Shown here: positions 22,643 through 34,000 of the stretch, piece after piece
Position numbering within the stretch: position 1 is the stretch's first letter
Layout of the letters: each line of letters opens with the position of its first letter
NCBI GenBank assembly: GCA_032622095.1
Contig: CP136061.1
Coordinates: 266,731,551 to 266,795,550 of the forward strand
From: Siphonodentalium dalli
Lineage: Eukaryota > Mollusca > Scaphopoda > Gadilida > Siphonodentaliidae
DNA: 64,000 bases
Reading direction: 5' to 3'
Position numbers and translations under genes: made by a program
Notes under the pieces: model-generated
Told to the model about the DNA's origin: nothing
Seen by the model: the letters and a program-made list of their open reading frames with translations, nothing else
Databases searched by the model: none

Positions 22643-22950
22643 GGGGCCTCGGTGGCTCAGTCGATAAGGGGTACTACTCCAAACCGTCTCTCCCTCCGGC
22701 GCTGGCGATAAGGGTTCAAATCCACACGTTTTCATCGTGAACTTTGTAACTCGAATTTTTATCTGCCGGAGTTGCCAATTAATCGCCGATGGCCGGTAGT
22801 TTACCGCACATCGTCGACGAGTTGATCGTCCACTGTAATCGCTGTTAGATTAGCCGTAAGTGTGTGGATTTCCTCCAACACAAAAACTGGCAATGTCATG
22901 ATATGGCGCATTAGTTACTGAAAGAGACATTAAACTCCAATCAATCGATC
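22643..22950 (+). mobile_element. tRNA-derived SINE
   Basis: The head GGGGCCTCGGTGGCTCAGTC resembles a pol III A box in a tRNA-like frame, and GGGTTCAAATCC at about 22710 is a B box. A roughly 200-bp body follows, and the end is GACATTAAACTCCAATCAATC with a short tetranucleotide-like tail. The related copy at 60496 has a clear target duplication. I could not fix one here. Confidence 0.82.
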
Positions 22951-23028
22951 ACTACTGTATCCTCAAAACCAACCACTTATAGTAATGCAGGCCAACAAGA
23001 TGCGACGTCGATTGGTGATATGGTGTGT

Positions 23029-23034
23029 TTTATT
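23029..23034 (-). promoter_or_regulatory. Candidate poly(A) signal of actin-like gene 1
   Basis: Minus-strand AATAAA about 95 bases past the stop codon at 23129. Confidence 0.5.
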
Positions 23035-23128
23035 CGGGTATGAAACGGATAACCTAATTTGCAGTCGAGCAATCACGAAACATAATTTAGTGTAACATAC
23101 ATGCTAAGTAAATATAACCGATTGAATA

Positions 23129-23817
23129 TCATTTGAATTGCCATCTGTTTGATGCTGAAATGCCATTCTCGATGTAGTCAGCTTTCGTTACCCAATTATT
23201 GCGAGCAACGGAAGACGAAGCTAGCATGGAACCACCTATCCACGCCGAATTCTGACAATCCGGAACCACATCGACAGACATGTGGCTCTCGTTTGGGCGT
23301 AATATGGACTCGTTTGGGCGTAATATGGACATTTCATGTTTCAATCTGTTTGCGAAACCAGGTAACGCAGCAGTACCGCCGGTGATAAGTATGGTCTGAC
23401 ACAGAGTGGTGTGGTGTTCTTGGTTCGAGGCACGAATACACTTGTCAACTATTTCCGGAATCGACAGCGAATCTGATTCGGGTGCACTCGATTCAAAGAG
23501 CACATCCGTAACTTGGAATCGTTCGCTTCCCACAGACGTCAAAAGTCCGTCTGGAAGTTCATAATCGACATTGTTGTCTCCTTGACAACAGAAAGGCGGT
23601 TCGCTTTCGACGAAGCAATGTTTTCTTTTTATATCTTCTGCAACGTCAGTGATGAACGTAGGCGTGATGTCGACGCCATTGTCCAATAGTTTCTTGGCGA
23701 GATCATCGGTTAGTCTCCTTCCCGCGAGATTTGTGCACTGTGATGATTCTGGAATAATCTCGCCGTCGTCTATAGCAACCACATTCGAAATATCATGACC
23801 ACAATCAACGACCACAC
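23129..23817 (-). CDS. Actin-like gene 1, exon 3
   Basis: 689 nt from the TTGTTTCAG acceptor to a TAA/TGA-type stop at 23129. It encodes phosphate loop 2, the GG-containing loop [13 protein letters not shown] and the C-terminus, which ends without the usual HRKCF-like tail. Confidence 0.92.
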
Positions 23818-26800
23818 CTGAAACAATCGAAATGAGGAAAATTTACATCAATTTTCATGAAAAGTTACATGTAAAGATGCATTATCCGAATGAACGCTCC
23901 CAAATTGCTATTTCTTTTGTTTCGGGGGTAACAAGTATTTGATTTGAGTCAAGGAACCTACCCATCAAAGCTCAGTGATCAGATATCGATTTTTTAAAGA
24001 TTGTTATTTCTCGAGATGTACACTTATTTGTGACCCAGAAAAACGTCGTAAATCGGACGGTCTAGGACAAAATTGCGGATGAAGACGGATAACACTAAAA
24101 TCAAGTGGTAATACAGCCAAATTTCGTGATATTCAAGTAATAATACGGTCATATTTCGTTGAACAAAATGTTGATAAATTGTTGCAATTAATCGATTCTG
24201 ATAACTAAATCGTATTTTGAAGAAATATTGTTGTTATATCTTGATGATATGGGGACCCTCTGATTGGATTGAGTACCTTTAAAACAATGTTTATAAAACT
24301 TCGTCTCTGTATACGATCCTGCACAAACAGACACAAGTACATACATTTTGCTCATAAGATTTGTTACCCAGAAAAACGTCTGATTAAACATCATAACACT
24401 CAAAATGTGCTCTCTGTTGGAAGGCTTGCAATATAGGAGCCGAACCATTGATATGTCACATTTAATAATCTTCAAAGCAGCTATATGTATAACGCTATAT
24501 ATAATCATGTGCACTAGAAGGAATCTGAAGGATATAATTAAAATATAAACGCGATGGGTGTACAAACACATTGCGAAGAAGGGTAAATTCAATTTTATTT
24601 ATAACAGGTTATATAGATAAAGAGAGATAACTGCAAGTGTCCCACGTTCACTGCCAGCATGTCCTGCTCAAATGGATATTAGCTCTCAAAAAAGTTGTTT
24701 TTTATTAGGTTTTGTATCTTTGTCGGGCACACAAAAACTAAATGGTAAGGCGTCGTTGTGATTAAATTCCATGCCCAGAGAAGACTAGTATTATAATAGT
24801 ATAAATAGTGTTACTAAAATATTCTTTTATATTTAGCCTTGTTGTATGCCGCTGTAAATATATATCGTAAGTCGTTAGTGTTTTGGCATGAAATAAGCTG
24901 TTTGATATAGTACTAGATCTATACTCGATCATACCATGAATCTGTACTCTAGCCGTGTCCGTATATAGATCATAATCCACCAATACAAAACCTGGGAACC
25001 TTTTGATGCTGTGACAGAGATTCAACGTTTATTGCCATATCGGTTCACAAAAGTCACACAAAACATGCAATCTAGAGATGGGACCAACCCCTGACGTGAA
25101 GCAAATTATTGAAAAACAAATATAACAAAGAAATACATTCCCTGCCTTGTTTGTTCAATGTTATAAAGATCGCTGTCAGAATGGTTCAGAATATAAAACA
25201 ATCATATGGTTTGTAGTGGTGGAATATGATTTATACTGGTGTAGCTAAAGTAGAGACTCATAGCATTATCTATATACCTACCTGACGTCCGACCCACGTA
25301 TTGCATCGATAGTTTCGCTTGAAGCACAACATTCAACGCAAGCACACCAATTCGTTCGAACATCACTTCGGCAATTATTTCTCGATCTTTGTCAGTTGTA
25401 AGTGGAGACTGAGTTAACAGGAGTTCGTGTTCGTGTGGCGACGACCGAAGCTCCCCGCACAATGCCTCGTACCAAATCATCTCCATTTCATCCCAGTTCG
25501 AGATTATTCCGCACTCAATAGGTTGTGTCATTTTAAGAATCCCTCGTTTATTGTATGCATCGTTACCAATCCACGGAGTCATATACTTTTGTGAAGAAGA
25601 ACAATTCTGAAATTAAAATCATTTCCTATATTATTATATAGCTGCACAGTCTTCAGCTATGGTAGCATGGTTGTAATTTTCAAAGAGCGTTCGGTAGCGG
25701 ATAACACTGACATTTAAGTATCTTAAATTAAATTAAACATAGTCTATGTCCCAAAAGTAAATCCAATTTGATTTGTGTCTATAACTGGTTCATAATTTTC
25801 CGATCTGATTGACATTTTTCGCATGAACTAATAGTGCTGAATTGGTCAAGTTAGCATGTTCCCGTTCGTTAAGGTGTCCACGATATGAAAATGTTGGTTA
25901 ATTGTCTATTTGGTATGTCGCGTGTCGATATGGTAATAGTTGTAGATCCTGCATTGTCTAATCTCTAATAAATCAGCGTTTCTTAGATCCTGGGTAACAA
26001 CATCAACGTGTTGGGCATCTTCTGTACTATAATCAACGGGTTGTGGATCCTGTGTACTCTAATATCTAAGCAGCGTTTCTTAGATCCCGGGTACCGAAAT
26101 CAAGAGGTTTGATATCCATGGTACTCTGGTCTCTAAACAGCGTTTCATAGACCATGGGTACCCAATTAAGCTCAAAGTCGTAGATCCTGGTACCCAAATT
26201 AAGTTGTTGTCGATCCTAGATCCTATAAACAGTTTTGTGGATCATGGGTACTCTAATATCTAAACGGCATTTCATAGACCATGGGTATCCAAAATCAAGA
26301 TCATAGATCCTGGTACACAAATCATGGTGTTGGAGATCCTAGATCCTATAAACAGCGTTTTGTGGATCATGGGTACTCTAATATATAAACGGCATTTCAT
26401 AGACCATGGGTATCCAAAATCAAGATCGTAGATCCTGGTACACAAATCATGGTGTTGGAGATCCTTGGTACTTTAATCTCACAACACAATGCAATCTCGA
26501 GCTGGACCTTATTGATGAACATATATTTACTCTATGTTCTCTGAAAAAAAAATGGTGTGAATATTCCCAATAGAACTATTTTTATCAGACGTTATGTAAC
26601 ACCTTAAAACATTGAGCAGTTAGCGCAATTTTCTGAATTTTCGGACTATTTCGTCGCATAAAATCAATAAAAATACGATTAGCAACTTAAAATGTTTTTG
26701 AACATTATAGAAGGGGTATATGTCCCTGATATATGTTTAAAATTTCACGCATAAACTATGACAGATAACAAAGTTATAATTAGTTTTATAGAACCACCCT

Positions 26801-28451
26801 AAATTCCCCATAGTAAACGCATGCGGCCGTATGCACATGGCTTTGTTGTGAATACTTTCGTTCCCAGCATGCAACAGTCGAAATGGTTATCTGTAAAATG
26901 GTCTATTAACAAAGAAATTTATTCCCTGTCTTATTTGTTCAATTGATCAAGAATATGTTGCCCAAAGTCCCCCCAACATTTTTTTTTTTACAAAAGACAC
27001 GCTACTAAATGTTATAATCTTGCCTGTCAGAACGGGTCAGAAAATGAAAACAAGGGGTACGCATCTAAGATGCTTTTGTCGAGTTTTTTGGCAGTCGAAC
27101 CAAACTTCTGCCAATAAGGTGCACAACTCCAGGAAAAAAAGGCGGACGGTGGTATATTATTGCAATAGACCTATATACCAAATTTCAATTGAATCCGTTA
27201 ATATTTCATTGAGTTATCGCACTAACGGTGATAAAATTGTAATTAAAATAGACAAACTAAGACCCATAACTCCGGAAAAAAATTCGGACAAACCAGGTTT
27301 TCGAACTCGTCCGAGATATTGTTTTCAAGAGACTTATATACCAAATATTGTTTAAATCGGTTAATATTTCATAGAGTTATCGCGCTAACGGTGATAACAT
27401 TGCTAAAAATAGACAAGCTAAGACCCATAACTCCGCGAAAAAAATTCGGACAAACCTGGTTTTCGAACTCGTCCGAGATATTGTTGCAGGAGACTCATAT
27501 ACCAAATATTGTTGAAGTCTGTTAATATTTCATCGAGTTATCGCGCTAACGGTGATAAAAAGTCGGACGGTGGTATATTATTGCAATAGACATATATATA
27601 CCAAATTTCAATTTAATCCGTTAATATTTCATTGAGTTATCGCACTGACGGTGATAAAATTGTAATTAAAATAGACAAACTAAGACACATAACTCCGGAA
27701 AAAAATTCGGTCAAAGCAGGTTTTCGAACTCGTCCGAGATATTGTTGTAGGAGACTCATATACCAAATATTGTTGAAGTATGTTAATATTTCATCGAGTT
27801 ATCGCGCTAACGGTGATAAAATTGCTAAACATAGACAAACTAAGACCCATAACTCCTGAAAAAAATTACGGACAAACCTGGTTTTCGATCTTGTCCGAGA
27901 TATTGTTGCAAGAGTCTCATATACCAAATATTGTTGAAATTGGTTAATATTTGCGTGAGTTATCGTGCTAACGGTGAAAAACTTGACTAAAAACAATCTA
28001 AGATGGATAACTCTTGTCAAAAGTTTGGACGTGACCTATTTTCTACAGGCAGTAAATAGTCATTGGGAGCAACTCACATACCAATTTTTTTTTAATCCGT
28101 TCACAAATGTCAAAAGTTATAAGGCATTCTTTAGGTCCACCCGCCCGCCCGCCCGATCGGCCAACTGCCCCTCGTCAAACCATAAGTCGAGTTTTTGAAA
28201 AACTCGACTAAAAATCCCATCTTTTGTACTGGTGGAATACGCGGTCTTTGAATTTATTTCCCTTTCTGCTGCTGCAAATCAACCCCCCCCTGTCGCCACG
28301 TCCCAGCACCTACCTCAAATCTTGGACGGCCCACAATTGCAGGAAATGCACATCTTGGTTTGCTCTCTCCGGCAAATCCAGCTCGACAAGTAGAAGAACC
28401 TACATCTATGACTATCGCTGGGCGTTCAGTGCATGCTCCGGTCGATATCAT
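23129..28451 (-). CDS. Diverged actin-like protein, gene 1 (three exons)
   Basis: Joining 28314-28451, 25282-25606 and 23129-23817 gives 1,152 nt, that is 383 residues plus stop (conventional actin is about 375). The ATG at 28451 is preceded directly by an in-frame TGA. The introns begin GTAGGT and end TTTCAG. They sit after the codon equivalent to actin Gln41 (phase 0) and within Gly150 (phase 1), both classic actin intron sites. Recognisable blocks: [15 protein letters not shown] (phosphate loop 1), [30 protein letters not shown] with the catalytic Gln kept, [10 protein letters not shown] (phosphate loop 2, Asp157 and His161 positions changed), [13 protein letters not shown] and AWIGGS. The D-loop is unrelated to that of actin. 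A seven-residue ILRPNES duplication lies in exon 3. It is probably an ATP-binding-fold protein that may not polymerise like actin. Gene 2 lies upstream in the same direction. Confidence 0.93.
23905..24275. mobile_element. Foldback MITE in intron 2 of actin-like gene 1
   Basis: The left part (CTATTTCTTTTGTTTCGGGGGTAA..) and the end GGGACCCTCTGATTGGATTG match the foldback element at 46674-47084. The copy is diverged. Confidence 0.65.
24276..25281. other. Rest of intron 2, actin-like gene 1
   Basis: No gene recognised. The minus-strand frames at 24188-24592 and 24762-25025 have no domain character. Confidence 0.4.
25282..25606 (-). CDS. Actin-like gene 1, exon 2
   Basis: 325 nt (phase 0 in, phase 1 out), acceptor AATTTCAG, donor GTAGGT. 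It encodes the altered D-loop, the conserved [10 protein letters not shown] block and the hinge Gln. Confidence 0.92.
25960..26480. repeat. Degenerate tandem repeat in intron 1 of gene 1
   Basis: Units built around TAGATCCTGGTAC, GACCATGGGTATCCAAAATC and CTCTAATATCTAAACGGCAT recur, the clearest two at about 26225-26340 and 26345-26460 (period near 115 bp). Confidence 0.75.
27020..28212. repeat. Tandem protein-like repeat ending in a hairpin
   Basis: A roughly 190-bp module (ACTAAGACCCATAACTCC, TCGTCCGAGATATTGTTG, CATATACCAAATATTGTTGA, GAGTTATCGCGCTAACGGTG) is repeated about five times. It begins near a GTCGAGTTTTTTGG and ends with GTCGAGTTTTTGAAAAACTC then GACTAAAA. A stray module lies at 28950-29290. 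It is probably one non-autonomous mobile element; the class is unknown. Confidence 0.7.
28314..28451 (-). CDS. Actin-like gene 1, exon 1
   Basis: 46 codons from ATG to GAG, followed by GTAGGT. It encodes an N-terminal extension of about ten residues and phosphate loop 1. The intron begins almost at once with a GGGACGTGGCGAC-type repeat that recurs near 63815. Confidence 0.9.
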
Positions 28452-28949
28452 TCAGCGACAATCATCCGCTAAAATCATAGGTTCATCAACATGAAGAATT
28501 GATGATCTCCAGAACCCACTGATTTATTTATTTTTATTCTGTTTTGATGATTGGATCGGATGTGCTTCGATTCTCAGATATACATGTACACTCTTAGAAC
28601 AAATTTGTTTAAATTCTACACAATATGTTTTTATTTTGATCTCAAACAAAATTGTGTTGAAATTACACAATAATTATAATTATGCCATAATAATTATGTG
28701 TCGGTGGAATTTTCTCAACATTGAATATGAGTGAATATGTGAGTACATTGTAGTTAGTAGATTAAATAAGTTCTATTTGAGACACAGACCTTGTAAAAAG
28801 CTACCATACAAGTATTAAAAATCTGTCAGCAGCTTTGAAACTTTGGGCTACACTATGTCTGTGTCAAAAATGAACAGCACATAATTGTGTAGCACAAAAT
28901 TTTAAAGTTGCTGCCAGATGTTCGTTCAAGTTATACCCTTAACAGTCAT
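28452..28949. other. Upstream region of actin-like gene 1, no motif identified
   Basis: AT-rich sequence with no clear TATA or initiator that I can defend. An inverted pair ACACAATAATTATAATTATG lies near 28667. Confidence 0.35.
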
Positions 28950-29297
28950 GATAAAATTGCTAAAACTAGACAAAAAGGGCTGTAACAGGCAAAAGAGATG
29001 GGACAAATCTGTTTTTGAACTCGTTCGAGATTGTTTGTTGTTTGTGAAAGAAAGTTGGAGAGTTGGGGTAGGGCAGACTGGTTGAGGCCCGTGAAAATGA
29101 CCACTATTTTCGAAAGCAATGCTTACTCTCTGGGCGGATCGATTCGATTCCATTCGTGGCTGCAGCGGCGACTCTGTTCGAAGGGCCCAACGGACTTGCG
29201 CGAATCGAAGCCGACACCCGCGATCCATATACCAAATATGAATGACATTCATTGACGTTTGTTGAAGTTATCGAGCTAACGGAAATAAATTTGCTAC

Positions 29298-29905
29298 CAA
29301 TAAGCAAGTGCCATCAAACTGATTAGTATGTTGTTGTGCCATCACACTGATTAGTATGTTGTGGTGCCATCACACTGATTAGTATGTTGTGGTGCCATCA
29401 CACTGATTAGTATGTTGTGGTGCCATCACACTGATTAGTATGTTGTGGTGCCATCACACTGATTAGTATGTTGTGGTGCCATCACACTGATTAGTATGTT
29501 GTGGTGCCATCACACTGATTATTATGTTGTGGTGCCATCACACTGATTAGTATGTTGTGGTGCCATCACACTGATTAGTATGTTGTGGTGGACCATCACA
29601 CTGATTAGTATGTTGTGGTGCCATCACACTGATTAGTATGTTGTGGTGCCATCACACTGATTAGTATGTTGTGGTGCCATCACACTGATTAGTATGTTGT
29701 GGTGCCATCACACTGATTAGTATGTTGTGGTGCCATCACACTGATTAGTATGTTGTGGTGCCATCACACTGATTAGTATGTTGTGGTGCCATCACACTGA
29801 TTAGTATGTTGTTGTGCCATCACACTGATTAGTATGTTGTGGTGGACCATCACACTGATTAGTATGTTGTGGTGCCATCACACTGATTAGTATGTTGTGG
29901 TGGAC
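29298..29905. repeat. 28-bp minisatellite, about 22 copies
   Basis: GCCATCACACTGATTAGTAT plus GTTGTGGT, repeated almost without change. A few units have GTGGACC in place of GTGCC. It lies in the spacer between the two actin-like genes. Confidence 0.97.
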
Positions 29906-30074
29906 CAGAATTTAGATGTTCAATTGCAGCTGTTGCTTATGACAATAAACTCACATTACCAAAGACCCACCAATACATGGCTATGGTATACATATGTAAT
30001 CTCCGTTGATATGGGGGAGTAAAGTATCTCTCTCTCTATAAATAAAACACTAAAACAGAAGTAAAAATGATAAG

Positions 30075-30176
30075 GCCCCCGTATATATTGCCCCGTATAT
30101 ATTGATATGGCCCCCGTATATATTGATATGGCCCCCGTATATATTGATATGGCCCCCGTATATATTGATATGGCCA
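30075..30176. repeat. 21-bp tandem repeat, about 5 copies
   Basis: GATATGGCCCCCGTATATAT plus T. Because 21 is a multiple of three it reads as a repeated peptide on the minus strand. That frame is not considered a gene. Confidence 0.92.
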
Positions 30177-30241
30177 AGATGGACTGTTTTCTCTGTATTC
30201 AACGACATGGATGGAAATTCAACGCAAGCGTGACGTCGATG

Positions 30242-30247
30242 TTTATT
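30242..30247 (-). promoter_or_regulatory. Candidate poly(A) signal of actin-like gene 2
   Basis: Minus-strand AATAAA about 70 bases past the stop codon at 30318. Confidence 0.55.
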
Positions 30248-30317
30248 CAGTCGAGGTAAAACCATAAGTTCTTTTGTAAATCCTTTTCACATTTTTTACA
30301 TTGAACGGACACATCGA

Positions 30318-31000
30318 TTAATGGCAGCGACGATGCATAATGGAGGTTCCGGTCTCTTCATACTCCGCTCTTGTGACTAACTGTTGTCCGAATGTCGTCA
30401 AACTACCGAGAATTGATCCTCCAATCCAAGCCGACACTAACCTCTCTCGTGCTGGAATGATCATCACTTTGTTGCCACGGTGTGTCATATTTATAAGCTC
30501 AGACTTAAGTCTGTCCTTAATACCAGGAAACAAAGTAGTTCCACCACTCAATATAATATCAGAATACAAACCCTTTCGCGCATCAATATCACATTTGTTA
30601 ATAGTATCATAAACAAGGTCATGTAGTGCGCAAGAATCCGTTTCCAAGAGATGCGGTTGAAACAAAGCTTCCGGTGCTAAAATGCGCTCAATTCCCACAT
30701 TGATGACGTCACCATTTGGGAGAGTGTAATGTTCTGAGTCACACTCATGCGCAACTTCAAGTTGACTAGTCAGAAGGGCTTCAGGCGACACACGACAAGC
30801 AATTTCTTTGATACTCCGAAGAATGACGTCATCTGGTGGCACGTGTACCATCCGTGTGCAGTCGTTGTTTAGTAACTCTTTCAGGTAGTTGGTTATCGCC
30901 CCTCCTGCAATATTTGTCCGCTGGATCGCATGCCGGAATGCGTAGCCCTCGTATATTGGTACCGTGTGCGTTACGCCTTCTCCGCAATCAACAACACATC
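30318..31000 (-). CDS. Actin-like gene 2, exon 3
   Basis: 683 nt. The acceptor TTCTATTCAG is the nearest of three tandem copies. The exon encodes phosphate loop 2 to the C-terminus and ends at the stop at 30318. Confidence 0.92.
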
Positions 31001-34000
31001 CTGAATAGAAAACAATAGTATAATCAATTAGTTTATAATGAAAGTACGTTATCACCAACACATCCTGAATAGAAAACAATAGCATAATCAATTAGTTTAT
31101 AATGAAAGTACGTTATCAACAACACATCCTGAATAGAAAACAACAGCATACTCAATGTTATAATGAAAGTACGTTCGATGTACACATTTGGTACCCATAC
31201 GAATAGGGATGAAATTGACACATGCGTATTACATGTACTATTATTTTTACGATGCGGCAGTCGAGTAAAAATAATCCTCGTATCTCACGAGAGGAGAAAA
31301 CCCGCAGGCTACTCAGTTAACTGGTGTGTTTAGTATACACTGTGCTTATTATATGTTTAGTATACACTGTGAGTATTATGTGTTTAGTATACACTGTGCT
31401 TATTATATGTTTTAGACGAGTATGTTTTAGAACTACAGTAATGCTCAAAGTAATTGACACTTAACCACAGCAGAATTATGGGCAATTTTTCAGGATTTAG
31501 TCGGAAATATGGCTTGATGCCATTCATCGGAAAGCTCTCGCCGAGAGCTTTCCGTTGAATGGCAACAAGCCATATTTACGACTAAATCCTGAAAAATTAC
31601 CCATAATTCTGCTGTGGTTAAGTGGTCAATTACTTTGAGCATTACTGTAGGTCGTCGTGAAACATACGGTAAGACCTAACCCGCTCCAGATACAACATCA
31701 CCATTCATGTTTGTTAAAATAACGCACAAGGATCCCGAATGACCCAATAAAATGACGTCACGGCGCAGTGCATAATACATGGACGTGATAGGTTCGATCT
31801 TTATCGCGTTATTTTTAATTGGGTCAATGCCTTTTGAACTTATTTGTATTCCATCGATTCGTGGACACGATAACATTCACATTTAACATCTAACTAAGCA
31901 TCGTACGTGTGTTCTAATAACACCGACGTCAATATGTGCTAACAATGCCATTCAAATCGGTTGGTTCGCTGATGTCTCCGGGTAGTTAGTGATCAAAGAA
32001 CAGGAACCATGGTCACTGTCATCACCTGCATTTCAGTTGGGTACCCAGCTAAGCTTTTTTAAATGTCCAGTTGGGTACCCGGCTTTTATAAAAAATTACA
32101 TTTGGGTACTCAGGTTATGAAATCTCACACATAACGTGATCTCTTTAGTGAATGCCTTCTATTGTTTTGAACCTGTTCTATTTGTGAATCCTTGTTTTTA
32201 TATATATGATGTATATTCGTTATGAAGCTTGAATAATAGCGAAGAAGAATTGTTGGCATGGGACAAAGGTCCTGCATACTGCTTTCACAAAACTGGGTAC
32301 CAAAAGTATGTAAATTGATAAAAGTTGGTACCAAAAATTATGTAAATTGATAAAAGCTTCTTATCCAAAATTATGTAAATTGATAAAAGTTGGGTACCCA
32401 ATATTATGTAAATTGACAAAAGCTTGTTATCCAAAATTATGTAAATTTATAAAAGCTTGTTATCCAAAATTATGTAAATTGATAAAAGTTGGGTACCCAA
32501 TATTATGTAAATTGACAAAAGCTTGTTATCCAAAATTATGTAAATTGATAAAAGCTAGGTACCCAAAATTATGTAAATTGATAAAAGCTGGGTACCCAAA
32601 ATTATATAAATTTATAAAAGCTGGGTACCCAAAATTATGTAAATTACAAAATCTGGGTACCATAAATTATGTAAATTGATAAAATCTGGGTACCCAAAAT
32701 TATGTAAATTGATAAAAGCTGGGTACCCAAAATTATGTAAATTGATAAAAGCTGGGTACCAAAAATCATATAGATTGATAAAAGCTGGGTACCAAAAATC
32801 ATATAGATTGATAAAAGATGGGTACCAAAAATTATGTACATGTAGATTGATAAAAGCTGGGTACCCAAAATGATGTAAATTGATAAAAGCTGGATACCAA
32901 AAATTATGTAAATTGATAAAAGCTGGGTACCAAAAATTATGTAAATTGATATAAGCTGGGTACCAAAAAATATGTAAATTGATATAAGCTTGTTATCCAA
33001 AATTATGTAAATTGATAAAAGCTGGGTACCAAAAATTATGTCAATTAATATAAGCTGGGTACCCAAAATTATGTAAATTGATATAAGCTGGGTACCAAAA
33101 ATTATGTAAATTGATAAAAAAAAAACAATTGCATGAAAGGGGGTGACAGCGATCATTTCAGCCAAACTAACCTGTCATGTTCCCAAGTGAATACAACGAC
33201 AACACTCCTGGAATAGCAACATAAAGGGAAGGAACTCCGAAGGTTTCGAACATGAGCTCCGCCAAGTCTTCTCGGTTGTTCTTCGGGTTGAGAGGCGGTT
33301 CTGTTATTATGATAGGCTGTTCTCGAGCGTCGGCCTTCAGTTCTGAACTGATCACGTGATCCAGAAGTGTTTCCATGTCTCGCCATCGTTTAACTACTCC
33401 GTGTTGGATTGGATAATACTGTGTTACGTCATGTCTCATTTTTATGGCTTCATTTCCAACGTAATTGTCTTCTCGGATATTAAATTGTGAATACTGAAAT
33501 GATAGTAAATAATAACCAAGGGCTGCCGGGAATACAAGGAGAAGAGAGGGTCAGCTAGAGGTAAGCCCCAAACCTCTAACACGAACGCCCGGAAATAGAG
33601 GGTCAGCCCCGACCGAAACCACTAACCCGAACGCAAAACGATGTATAGTCTTACAATGTAAATGTGGGTGCGCATTGTGGAGTGAGGACAACTACAATGC
33701 CAACCCAAATGAAGAGTAGTATGACATGGTGGCATATAGAGTTGATGTACTATTATGGTGACATAGGGATATATGTGGCATACATATATATATATCGGTG
33801 TGTGTCATTTAGTATTTAGTATGATATGGTGTATGATATGGTGTGAAGAAGAAGATCACTCGATCTTTTCAACCATCCCGGGCGCTTCGCGCCCATCTAC
33901 TCACTTTATATGGTGTATGATGTTTCCATTTAGTATGATATGGTGGCATACCGGTGGTACAATATTATGGTGACATAGCGGAGATATAATTTGATGGTGG

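Noticed and set aside
22643-22730. Possible tRNA gene
   Set aside because: A and B boxes are present, but the cloverleaf arms do not pair well and the element continues into a SINE body.
29298-29905. Regular 28-bp repeats resembling a CRISPR array
   Set aside because: There are no unique spacers. The units are contiguous, and the context is an animal genome.
32347-33165. Long overlapping reading frames on both strands (110 and 173 codons)
   Set aside because: They are produced by the 33-bp tandem array, whose unit length is a multiple of three. The peptides are simple repeats.
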